NCBI GenBank assembly: GCA_046705545.1
Contig: JBJKQF010000272.1
Coordinates: 1-9,328, forward strand
Length of the DNA: 9,328 nt
Direction of reading: 5' to 3'
Source of the DNA: JAMCXS01 sp046705545
GTDB taxonomy: Bacteria > Acidobacteriota > Terriglobia > UBA7540
The first letter of the stretch is position 1. Every line of letters begins with the position of its first letter. Of this stretch, positions 1 to 6,650 are shown piece after piece. Made by a program: the position numbers and the translations under genes. The notes beneath the pieces were generated by a model. It ran no database searches. It worked only from the letters and a program-made list of their open reading frames with translations, and was not told the origin of the DNA.

Positions 1-181
1 CAGACAGTTGTGGCAAATAAACCAGAATCTTCGGTTGACCCTTCGGAATAAATTAAGCACACTCATCGCTCCCTGCCTCGCTATTCGTCAATATAACCTA
101 AAATAATTCTTGAACACCTGATGGTTCCTGGCTTGAAGACAAAGTGGCAAACCCTGCCTTGTCCTCCATTATATTTCAAAT

Positions 182-197
182 TGGCCTGCAACGGCCA
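182..197 (-). terminator. Weak hairpin downstream of the kinase gene
   Basis: TGGCC at 182-186 pairs with GGCCA at 193-197 around a 6-base loop. On the minus strand it lies about 55 bases past the kinase stop and is followed by an A/T-rich tail (AATTTGAAATATAAT). The stem is short and there is no clean T-run, so it is at best a weak terminator. The rest of 1-250 shows no gene I can support. Confidence 0.22.
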
Positions 198-250
198 GTT
201 ATCCAGACCTCTCGGGGCAAAATGCCGCGCGGAGGCTGATAGAACCTCCC

Positions 251-1201
251 TCATAGTTTGCGCTTGTTTGTTTCCTTTGAATGGACGAGTTGGCGCGCAA
301 GGTAAAGAGCGCCGTCGACAGGCTCGCGCTGTAAAAGAGAAACTTGCGCCATCGGCGCGTGGGCATGAAGCTCGCGAGCAAATCTGCTGCGAATTATAGG
401 GCTTGATTTGAAAACTCCTCCAGCCAAGATGACCCGAGCGGTGCGGCGTTTCCATCTGTACCGCCTGATTAGCGTGAAGGCCAGATCTGCGAGATCGGCG
501 GCTGCCTGATTGCACAAATCTCGCGCCACGCGGTCGCGTTTGCTTGCCGCTTGCAGGACGATGGGGAATAACGCGGCCATATCCTGGGGAGTAAAGTCGC
601 GGCCGGCAGCTTCCGTCACTTTGCGGAGGCCAAGCTTGCGACAAAGGGAGGCGGTCAGGCTCGTAGCCCTGGAGCGCCCGTCGTACGCCCGTAACGCGGA
701 ATTCAAGGCTCTACGGCCCAGGTCATAACCTGAGCCCGCATCGTCGAGGAGGTTTCCCCAACCTCCACAGCGCAACCTGCGCCCGCGCTTGTCGCGGCCA
801 AGGGCGATCGAGCCGGTGCCGGCGATGACAATGATGCCAGGACCGTCGCGTAAGGCGGCGAAAAGCGCGACCTCAGCGTCCGTAGTTAGCAGGCACGCCT
901 CCGCTGGAATTGCCTCGCGCAGCCAGCGAAGCATTGGCTTGCGGACGTCGGGAGATTCGCAGCCTGCGATTCCTGCAGAGAGCGCGTCAAGCTTTTGCGG
1001 CCGGCGGTGCGCCCTGCGGAGCGTCATTTGATAGGCCCTCAGGATCTCTCGCTGCGCGGAGGTAAGGCCGACTTTGAGCGGGTTCGAGGGGCCTGCCTCG
1101 GCACCCGCCAGTACGCCCTTATGCACATCTGCGAGCCATGCCGTCGTGCGGGTTCCGCCTCCGTCGATGCCGAGCAAGTATCCCATAGAGGTGTCAGACA
1201 T
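251..1201 (-). CDS. BadF/BadG/BcrA/BcrD-family ATPase, probable N-acetylglucosamine kinase
   Basis: This 316-residue protein has the ASKHA (sugar kinase/Hsp70/actin) fold signatures in order. The N-terminal phosphate loop is LGIDGGGTRT at residues 10-19. A TDAEVAL segment at 107-113 supplies the likely catalytic Asp108. A second phosphate loop, IAGTGS, lies at 126-131. The GGWG motif at 146-149 is followed by DDAGSGYDLG at 153-162, the pattern of eukaryote-like GlcNAc kinases. The adenosine-binding AGG is at 260-262 and EPVDGAL at 293-299. The expected role is ATP-dependent phosphorylation of an amino sugar, probably GlcNAc from cell-wall recycling, in the cytoplasm. Length is normal for the family. 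The start is uncertain: neither Met1 nor Met6 (1186) has a clear Shine-Dalgarno site, and Met6 sits closer to the conserved GIDGGG core. It is divergent from the tRNA gene and has no murein-recycling neighbour in view, so the substrate is inferred from motifs only. Confidence 0.88.
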   Translation of the reverse strand: MSDTSMGYLLGIDGGGTRTTAWLADVHKGVLAGAEAGPSNPLKVGLTSAQREILRAYQMTLRRAHRRPQKLDALSAGIAGCESPDVRKPMLRWLREAIPAEACLLTTDAEVALFAALRDGPGIIVIAGTGSIALGRDKRGRRLRCGGWGNLLDDAGSGYDLGRRALNSALRAYDGRSRATSLTASLCRKLGLRKVTEAAGRDFTPQDMAALFPIVLQAASKRDRVARDLCNQAAADLADLAFTLIRRYRWKRRTARVILAGGVFKSSPIIRSRFARELHAHAPMAQVSLLQREPVDGALYLARQLVHSKETNKRKL

Positions 1202-1310
1202 GATGGCGCGTCAAACGAACGCCGTCAAGGTTTGTTCCGTTTAATGGGCTCCCAGCACAGAGCCAGGTGGTTGGGAAGGGCATTCTCCCGAGAACGTCTC
1301 TATGGCCTCA

Positions 1311-1339
1311 TTGACATACTTTAAGCCTCAGTGCACAAT
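1311..1339 (+). promoter_or_regulatory. Sigma-70-type promoter of the tRNA-Arg gene
   Basis: A perfect -35 hexamer TTGACA at 1311-1316 is followed after 17 bases by CACAAT at 1334-1339, which matches 4 of 6 bases of the -10 consensus. Transcription would start near 1346, about 43 bases before the mature tRNA, a reasonable leader for RNase P processing. No other plus-strand gene could use it. Confidence 0.6.
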
Positions 1340-1388
1340 AAAGAATTGTCCGGTGAGAGGAATGCTTCTTCTCATCGCAAGGACTTAT

Positions 1389-1465
1389 GCGCCCGTAGCT
1401 CAGCCGGATAGAGCACTTGCCTACGAAGCAAGGGGTCGGGTGTTCGAATCACCCCGGGCGTACCA
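1389..1465 (+). tRNA. tRNA-Arg (anticodon ACG)
   Basis: A complete cloverleaf can be drawn. The 7-bp acceptor stem is GCGCCCG (1389-1395) with CGGGCGT (1455-1461), closing with a G-U pair. The D-arm GCTC/GAGC lies at 1398-1414. The anticodon stem is CTTGC/GCAAG with loop CTACGAA, putting anticodon ACG at 1423-1425. A 5-base variable loop GGGTC follows. The T-arm is GGGTG/CACCC with loop TTCGAAT. The discriminator base is A1462 and the CCA tail is encoded at 1463-1465. The ACG anticodon reads CGU, and CGC/CGA after A34-to-inosine editing by TadA. It is convergent with the transglutaminase gene; I see no clear terminator in the 101 bases between them. Confidence 0.97.
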
Positions 1466-1566
1466 TCCTCTTTCTGGGTTCTAATCCAACGATTACAACT
1501 GCGTTCCAAGTGTGATTTCGCAGAGGCGTCTGCGCAAGACTCGTGGCGGTGGGATGGCGCTGGTTA

Positions 1567-2547
1567 CTATTCTTGCTGTAGCTGCAGACATGGCTGCTGA
1601 GAGAGTTCTGAGGGCGACGACTCGCAGGGCCTGGATGCGGTTTCCTGCAACTGCTCACGCCCGTCGTCGTCGAGGGCGGGCCGCACGCGCACGTCCACGG
1701 AAAGGCGCTGTCCTGCCTGGCCTTTGTACACCCCGCGAACGGGGGGAACGTCACCATAATCCCTCCCATAGGCGATGCGAACGTGCCGTAAGCCGACGGG
1801 CGCGCCTAGCGTGGGGTCGAGGCCAAACCAGCCGTTTCCAGGCAACCACGCCTCAACCCACGCGTGCGAAGCCTGGCCGCCGATGACTTCCTCCTGGCTG
1901 GAGCCCCCTTCCGCACTGCTCTTCGGAACGATGTACCCCGAGACATAACGGGCGGGCAGACCTCGCCGTCGCAGCACGCCCAGCAGGAGGTGAGCGAAAT
2001 CCTGGCAGACGCCGGCTCCGGTTTGGAGCACGTCCTTGATGGAGGAGCGCACGTGAGTGGCGCCTTTCACGTAGTTAAAACGGTGATGAATCAGGTCTGA
2101 TGCCCCTTGGGCAAAAGTCATGGCGCTGCTTTTGGAAGATTCTTCGGCCAGTTTCATCAGCTCCCCGACTTCAGGAAGCTGGTGCGGAACGTAGTCTGTG
2201 GGAGCGACAAAATCGAAATACCGTTCCCGCAATTCTTCCCTCTGAGCATTCAAGTCTGTAAGACTGATGGAGGTGTCCGGTGGAAAGGGAGAATCGTGAG
2301 CCAGCACTACGGATTCGGCTTCGACGGTCAAGTGGCGGTGTTCGGGAAGAATATTGAACTGGTGCACCCAGTTTCCAAATGCGTCACGATAGGTAGTGCT
2401 GCGCGACGCGGGCGAAGAGACCAGGCGGAATGAGAGGCAGCTCTGCCGCTCGTCGTGCAGGGGCCTCATTCGGACCTCATTGTAGCTTTCAGAGACCGGC
2501 CCGTCGTAATGGAATTCCGTGATATGCGTCAGGTGATAACGATTCAT
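1567..2547 (-). CDS. Transglutaminase-like family protein (third gene of the ATP-grasp/alpha-E operon)
   Basis: This 326-residue protein has the bacterial transglutaminase N-terminal beta domain at about 1-85 (opening MNRYHLTHITEFHYDGPV) and a papain-like transglutaminase core at about 145-250. The catalytic triad is visible: Cys181 in GAGVCQDFAH, His228 in ASHAWVEAW, and Asp244 in FGLDPTLG. Members of this family are thought to act as thiol peptidases or amide-bond exchangers, and in this operon context the likely substrate is a peptide. There is no signal peptide, so it should be cytoplasmic. Its ATG overlaps the alpha-E stop in an ATGA junction (2544-2547), which implies translational coupling. 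The last 35 residues or so, after VRPALDDD, form a Gln/Ser/Glu-rich tail beyond the conserved core, probably disordered. Confidence 0.93.
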   Translation of the reverse strand: MNRYHLTHITEFHYDGPVSESYNEVRMRPLHDERQSCLSFRLVSSPASRSTTYRDAFGNWVHQFNILPEHRHLTVEAESVVLAHDSPFPPDTSISLTDLNAQREELRERYFDFVAPTDYVPHQLPEVGELMKLAEESSKSSAMTFAQGASDLIHHRFNYVKGATHVRSSIKDVLQTGAGVCQDFAHLLLGVLRRRGLPARYVSGYIVPKSSAEGGSSQEEVIGGQASHAWVEAWLPGNGWFGLDPTLGAPVGLRHVRIAYGRDYGDVPPVRGVYKGQAGQRLSVDVRVRPALDDDGREQLQETASRPCESSPSELSQQPCLQLQQE

Positions 2548-3500
2548 GCCACCACCGCGTAATAGAGATAAGTGCGCGCAATGTCTTCGTGAATGGCGTG
2601 ACAGCCCTTCAAGATGTCGCCCATGTAAGAGTGCAGGCCTCGACGGAAGATGTCTTCGATCTTGTCGTAGCGCAGGCTCTCCAGCACCTTTCCGGTCAGG
2701 CGTTCAGCCTCGTTGGCGTAGGACCCGGCGCCGGTCCCGCTGATCTTGCGCAGGCCGGCTTGAACCTCGGTGATGCTGAATCGAATCGAGCGTGGATGCT
2801 GGGGGTGAAGAATCAGCATCTCGGCCACCTTCTGCGGATCGATCGCCGAGTGGTATTGCCGGCGATAGGTTTCATATGCGCCGACGGATTTCAACACGGC
2901 CATCCAGAGGTGGGTGTCACCTTCGCCGGTTGCCGGTTTCGGCTCCACAAGGTTTTGGTATTGCACGTCCACCAGGCGTGCCGTCATCTCCGCGCGCTCC
3001 AGAAACCAGCCGATTTTGAGGAATTGCCACCCTTCGTCATGCGGCAGCGTCGCTTCCGCCACGCCGTGAAACCGGTGGCTGCCGAACCTGACAGTCTCGC
3101 AGAATCGGTGGGGGCCCGCCGCGATCTCAGCTTGCGGATCGAACTGTGTTACGGCGTAGTAAAGGCCATTAATGTCTTCCCACATTTCGCGCGAGATGCG
3201 GTCGCGAATGGTTCTGGCGTTTTCGCGCGCCTTGGTGATGCACTGCACCACGGAACTCGGGTTGTCTGGACGAAAAGCCAGAAAATCAACGACGGTTTGC
3301 GAAGTCGCCTCCTTATAAAACTGCCAGAATCGCTGCTCCTCCCCCGCCATCAAGACCAAGGGATCCCATCGCAATTCGGCGGAATGATAGGATTGCTCAA
3401 GCATCATGTGGTAATTGACGTCCAGAATGCGGGCGGTTTCCTCAGCGCGCTCGATGTAGCGGGCCAGCCAAAACAGGGAATCGGCAATTCGGGAAAGCAT
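2544..3500 (-). CDS. Alpha-E domain protein (DUF403 / COG2307)
   Basis: The protein begins MLSRIADSLFWLARYIERAE, the hallmark N-terminus of the alpha-E family, and is 318 residues of predicted all-helical sequence without signal peptide or membrane segment. An upstream in-frame GTG at 3515 would add five residues. I prefer ATG at 3500 because the ribosome binding site GGGGAGGA (minus strand 3513-3506) lies 5 bases before it, inside that extension. The sequence is internally duplicated: ERAE-x-TAR-x-x-DV-x-Y occurs at about 17-30 and again at 168-181. The biochemical role is unknown. The family almost always sits beside circularly permuted ATP-grasp and transglutaminase-like genes, and is thought to act with them in peptide synthesis. 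It overlaps the downstream gene by 4 bases and starts 1 base past the upstream stop codon. Confidence 0.93.
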   Translation of the reverse strand: MLSRIADSLFWLARYIERAEETARILDVNYHMMLEQSYHSAELRWDPLVLMAGEEQRFWQFYKEATSQTVVDFLAFRPDNPSSVVQCITKARENARTIRDRISREMWEDINGLYYAVTQFDPQAEIAAGPHRFCETVRFGSHRFHGVAEATLPHDEGWQFLKIGWFLERAEMTARLVDVQYQNLVEPKPATGEGDTHLWMAVLKSVGAYETYRRQYHSAIDPQKVAEMLILHPQHPRSIRFSITEVQAGLRKISGTGAGSYANEAERLTGKVLESLRYDKIEDIFRRGLHSYMGDILKGCHAIHEDIARTYLYYAVVA

Positions 3501-3501
3501 T

Positions 3502-4986
3502 TTAGTCCTCCCCACGCAGGACCCAGGTGTCCTTGCTGCCGCCGCCCTGGGAGGAATTGACCACGAGAGATCCGGGCTGGAGCGCGACGCGCGTCAGTCC
3601 GCCGGGGACGATGATTACTTTGTCGCCGTTATAAAGGCAATAGGGGCGCAGGTCCACGTGGCGGCCGGCCATGCAGGCGTCGGCATGGTGATAAGAGGGA
3701 ATGCGCGAGAGTCCAATCACCGGCTGGGCGATGTAATTGCGCGGATCGGCCTGAATGCGGCGGCGCATCTCCGCAATCTTGGCTTTTTCGGCCGAGGGAC
3801 CAATCAGCATTCCGTATCCGCCTGACTCGCCGACGCACTTGACCACCAATTCAGGAAGGCGGTCGATTACCTCGGTAAGGTCCTTTGGATTCGAACAGAG
3901 GTAAGTTCTGACGTTTTGGAGAATAGGCTCCTCGCCCAGGTAGTAGCGGATGAACGTTGGAACGTAGGCGTAGACCGCTTTGTCGTCGGCCACCCCGTTT
4001 CCGATGGCGTTGGCGAGGGCCACATTTCCCGCACGGTACGCTCCCATCAAGCCGGGCACTCCCAGCAGGGAATCGGGCTCAAAGGCCAATGGGTCGAGAA
4101 ATTCATCGTCCACGCGCCGGTAGATCACATCCACGCGTTTCAGGCCGTAAATGGTCTTTGTATAAACGATACCGCCATCCACGATGAGGTCGCGGCCCTC
4201 CACAAGTTCGACGCCCATTTGTTGGGCCAGGAATGAGTGTTCAAAATAGGCGCTGTTGTAGATGCCCGGGGTGAGAAGCACAATTTGAGGGTCGCGCTCA
4301 TTGTGCGGCGAAAGGCTGCGCAGGATTTCCACGAGTTCGGCTGGATAATGATTGACGGGAAGCACTCGATAGGCCTGAAAGGCGTCCGGGAAAGTGCGTG
4401 TCATCACCAGGCGGTTCTCAAGGACGTAAGAAATGCCGCTGGGGGTGCGAACGTTATCCTCAAGAACCAGCAGCTCGCCGGTCTTTGAGTCTCGCACCAG
4501 GTCGATGCCCGCGATGTGGGTGTAGATTCCACGCGGGACCTCGACTCCAATCATCTCGCGCCGGAAGTGCTTGCAGGAATAGACCAGCTCCCGCGGAATC
4601 TTGCGGTCCTTGAGAATGAGTTGCTGGCCGTAAACATCCTTCAAAAACAGATTGAGCGCCACGACCCGCTGGGCTAGTCCGCGCTCGATGCGGTCCCACT
4701 CAGAGTGGGGGATAATGCGCGGTATCAGATCGAATGGGAAGAGGCGTTCCGTGCCTCGGCCGTCGCTGTAGACCGTGAAAGTAATGCCCTGGAGCAGAAA
4801 AGAAAGGTCGGAGAGTCGCCGCCGCTCCTCAAACTGTGCAGCTGCGGTGGCTGCAAGCTTCTGGAAAAGCTTCGCGTAGTGCAGCCGGGGTATGCCAGAT
4901 GCTGAAAACATCTCATCGTAGAACTCTCCGCAATCGTAATTGACGAAGAGCCCACGCTCACCTACACCTGCGGCCATCGACGACAT
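3502..4986 (-). CDS. Circularly permuted type 2 ATP-grasp protein (DUF404/DUF407, COG2308)
   Basis: This 494-residue cytoplasmic protein is the first gene of the operon. Family motifs appear in order: YDEMFSASG at 23-31, FPFDLIPRIIP near 83-93, VLEDNVRTPSG at 174-184, a VDVIYRRVDDEFLDP block at 285-299, GNVALANAIGNGVADDKAVY at 320-339, VVKCVGESGGYGMLIGP at 381-397 (glycine-rich nucleotide-binding segment), VDLRPY at 444-449, and SSQGGGSKDTWVL near the end. ATP-grasp enzymes activate a carboxylate as acyl phosphate and ligate it to an amine, so this is presumably a peptide or amide ligase; the substrate is unknown. Length matches full-length family members. Start choice is soft: no good Shine-Dalgarno site precedes Met1, and Met4 (4977) is an alternative. 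The conserved region begins by about residue 10, so the difference is trivial. Confidence 0.94.
   Translation of the reverse strand: MSSMAAGVGERGLFVNYDCGEFYDEMFSASGIPRLHYAKLFQKLAATAAAQFEERRRLSDLSFLLQGITFTVYSDGRGTERLFPFDLIPRIIPHSEWDRIERGLAQRVVALNLFLKDVYGQQLILKDRKIPRELVYSCKHFRREMIGVEVPRGIYTHIAGIDLVRDSKTGELLVLEDNVRTPSGISYVLENRLVMTRTFPDAFQAYRVLPVNHYPAELVEILRSLSPHNERDPQIVLLTPGIYNSAYFEHSFLAQQMGVELVEGRDLIVDGGIVYTKTIYGLKRVDVIYRRVDDEFLDPLAFEPDSLLGVPGLMGAYRAGNVALANAIGNGVADDKAVYAYVPTFIRYYLGEEPILQNVRTYLCSNPKDLTEVIDRLPELVVKCVGESGGYGMLIGPSAEKAKIAEMRRRIQADPRNYIAQPVIGLSRIPSYHHADACMAGRHVDLRPYCLYNGDKVIIVPGGLTRVALQPGSLVVNSSQGGGSKDTWVLRGED
3506..3513 (-). promoter_or_regulatory. Strong ribosome binding site that fixes the alpha-E start
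   Basis: The minus strand reads GGGGAGGA, then CTAAA, then ATG at 3500. It is embedded in the last codons of the ATP-grasp gene, whose TAA stop (3504-3502) lies between the site and the ATG. This favours the ATG over the GTG at 3515. Confidence 0.75.
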
Positions 4987-5071
4987 AGCAGTACTATATC
5001 AACCAATTCCCCTGTAGGAGCTAAAGTAAAATTTATCACTGTCATTATTAAAATGCTGAGAAAAGGGGCCC

Positions 5072-5145
5072 CGGAGTTTTAAGGAATTCTCGCCCGGAGA
5101 GGCGAGCTATTGTCGCACGCAAGGTAAGCAAATTGGCGAACTCCG
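5072..5145 (-). other. Nested inverted repeats in the leader of the ATP-grasp operon
   Basis: CGGAGTT at 5072-5078 is complementary to AACTCCG at 5139-5145, giving a 7-bp outer stem. Inside it, CTCGCC at 5089-5094 and GGCGAG at 5101-5106 form a perfect 6-bp hairpin with a 6-base loop. The minus-strand transcript could fold this about 86 bases before the ATP-grasp start. It matches no riboswitch family I recognise, and chance pairing of a 7-mer across 60 bases cannot be excluded. Confidence 0.25.
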
Positions 5146-5211
5146 ATTTGTCACCAGTGCCCAGGCTAATCAAGCGCCGTCGGCAGGCGTGGCAGAATTG
5201 AGTTTTGATTC

Positions 5212-5248
5212 GTCAGAAACAAAGCCTGACTGTCAGGAGTCCCCTGAC
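5212..5248 (-). terminator. Alternating-arm hairpin array, possible terminator or attenuator
   Basis: On the plus strand the arms GTCAG (5212-5216), CCTGAC (5225-5230), GTCAGG (5232-5237) and CCTGAC (5243-5248) alternate, so neighbouring arms can pair in competing ways. Read on the minus strand, the direction of the flanking genes, GTCAGG-GGACT-CCTGAC can form a perfect 6-bp hairpin. Alternatively CCTGA-CAG-TCAGG can form a 5-bp hairpin, followed one base later by TTTGTTTCT. The second form resembles an intrinsic terminator for the pilin operon, about 120-145 bases past its last stop. The first would prevent it. Confidence 0.42.
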
Positions 5249-5369
5249 CGTCGCCGCCACGCTCGTTCCCGTTGCTTCGTTGTCGGCATTTCTCAAATCA
5301 CGGTCACGGTTACTAGCAATTATGCGGCGAATCTTCCAAATACTCCTCGACTATCCCAATCTTATACTC

Positions 5370-6635
5370 TCAATCCGTCCGGATGAGCCGGATGGGTATC
5401 GGCGCCCCCGCTGACCCGCTTCCAGATCCCGTGCCGGATGAGCCACTGCCAGTGCCTGTAGCTCCGCCGCACGTAAAGGCGTTCAAAATAACCATGTCAA
5501 CGATGTCTTCGGTTCCTGAGTGGTTGGCATCCTGGATAAATACCTGCAGATATCCGTCAATGCCGGTCGTAGTTCCTCCGGGAGGCAGCGGCACTCCCGA
5601 AAAGACAGGAACTGTGACAACTGAAGGACTCCCCGTGTAATCCAGAATTGTCGCTCCGGGGAGGAGTGGGTTCGGGTTGTTGCTACCTCCCGTGATGGGG
5701 AATACGTCGTTGATACGTTGAGTGGTGTCAATCGTGTCCTGGCCCTGGTTCATCCCGTCACCCAGCGCGTTGATCAGGCCGTCGACTCCCTGGTCGATCG
5801 GTCCTACGTTTTTGCCATTGGCGGTGACCAGCGTGGTATCACAGGAATAATACCCAGGCGTGCATTCCATAATATGGTCCCTCAGCGCGGAACCGCTCGA
5901 CGGCGGAGCGTCGCCAAAACCTACCAGGTACCATTGGCTGGGCCCAGCTTGGGTATGAAGTTGCCATGGCATGCCCTGGATTCCACCACTCTGCGTTCCG
6001 TCGTAGAGTCCAGGGTGTAGGACGTGGCCGTCGGTGGGATCAAAAAAATAGCCCATGCCGGAGCAGTTCGAATTGTCCAAATCGTCATGGGTAGGGTCAC
6101 AGTCGGGTACCAGGAAGGGCTTAACGCAAGCTGCGAAAAAACCCTGTCCGCTACCGCCTCCCGAGCCGGATGGCGTGTACGCCTCTGCGGTTGAGATGGC
6201 ATTTACGTGCTCGGTCCGGATACCAAAGATCTTTGCAAAGAATGTGGGCACGGTGCGTTGGACGACGACAGTGATCTGCGGTTCCTGAGGGGTGGGATAG
6301 GTGAAGGTTATGTCACTGTCTTGAATGCTGGCGGGCTGCCCAGCAACGTAGTTCTGATCTCCCGAGGCCTCGGCATACTGCCGGCCCAGGGTCTCCTGCG
6401 ACCCTCCCGCGGTGCATCCGCCCGTCATACATCCCGACTGGAGAAAAGCATAGGCGCCAGCTAAAGCCGCAGAGTCTGCCGCCCGCTGGGACTGATTACG
6501 CGCCAGATAGAAATTGGCCATGTCGATGGCAAAGGCTGAAATGGCGAGCATCAGCACCATTGCAAACGCTACCATCAACAGGACCGAACCTGTCTCCTTC
6601 CTGAAGAGGCCATTTACTTTCATCCTTCTCCGCAT
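5370..6635 (-). CDS. TadG-like Flp pilus-assembly protein (putative Flp pilus-assembly TadE/G-like)
   Basis: This 421-residue protein has a short basic N-terminus, then a membrane segment at about 17-40 (GSVLLMVAFAMVLMLAISAF) running into the family signature MANFYLARNQSQRAADSAALAGA at 39-61. The conserved TFFAKIFGIR block lies at 131-140. The rest is a large extracytoplasmic domain with about nine cysteines, suggesting disulfides. It ends in a Gly/Ser/Thr-rich stretch before a short APIPIRLIRTD terminus. Unlike the two TadE-like neighbours it lacks a Glu at +5 after the Gly of ETG-SVLLM, so it is probably not processed by a prepilin peptidase. Family members support Tad pilus assembly at the envelope; the exact role is unclear. 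It is the third gene of the operon, 12 bases after the upstream stop. Start ATG 6635 is set by its ribosome binding site; Met5 is a weaker alternative. Confidence 0.88.
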   Translation of the reverse strand: MRRRMKVNGLFRKETGSVLLMVAFAMVLMLAISAFAIDMANFYLARNQSQRAADSAALAGAYAFLQSGCMTGGCTAGGSQETLGRQYAEASGDQNYVAGQPASIQDSDITFTYPTPQEPQITVVVQRTVPTFFAKIFGIRTEHVNAISTAEAYTPSGSGGGSGQGFFAACVKPFLVPDCDPTHDDLDNSNCSGMGYFFDPTDGHVLHPGLYDGTQSGGIQGMPWQLHTQAGPSQWYLVGFGDAPPSSGSALRDHIMECTPGYYSCDTTLVTANGKNVGPIDQGVDGLINALGDGMNQGQDTIDTTQRINDVFPITGGSNNPNPLLPGATILDYTGSPSVVTVPVFSGVPLPPGGTTTGIDGYLQVFIQDANHSGTEDIVDMVILNAFTCGGATGTGSGSSGTGSGSGSAGAPIPIRLIRTD

Positions 6636-6640
6636 AGCAG

Positions 6641-6650
6641 CTCCTCCTTA
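6641..6650 (-). promoter_or_regulatory. Ribosome binding site of the TadG-like gene overlapping the upstream stop
   Basis: The minus strand reads TAAGGAGGAG, then CTGCT, then ATG at 6635. The TAA is the stop codon of the preceding TadE-like gene, so translation end and initiation are immediately adjacent. It is a near-perfect anti-Shine-Dalgarno match and decides the start. Confidence 0.75.

Larger units (their letters stand above)
4987..5369. other. Gene-free interval between the pilin operon and the ATP-grasp operon
   Basis: This 383-base stretch has no open frame I can support. It lies downstream of the TadG-like gene and upstream of the ATP-grasp gene, both on the minus strand, so it should hold a terminator and a promoter. 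It contains the alternating-arm array (5212-5248), a nested inverted-repeat structure (5072-5145), and the palindrome GGGGCCCC at 5065-5072. I could not find a convincing -35/-10 pair for the ATP-grasp operon. Confidence 0.6.

Noticed and set aside
81..254. A 57-residue minus-strand frame whose ATG overlaps the kinase stop in an ATGA junction.
   Set aside because: The overlap looks like coupling, but the product matches nothing I recognise, has an unbiased composition, and the frame is short enough to arise by chance.
1440..1465. The tRNA-Arg 3' end as an integration (attB) site for an island.
   Set aside because: I found no second copy of the tRNA 3' sequence and no integrase gene in the window.
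2589..3560. A 323-residue plus-strand open frame lying opposite the alpha-E gene.
   Set aside because: The minus-strand protein is an unmistakable family member with a strong ribosome binding site; the plus frame is a codon-bias shadow of it.
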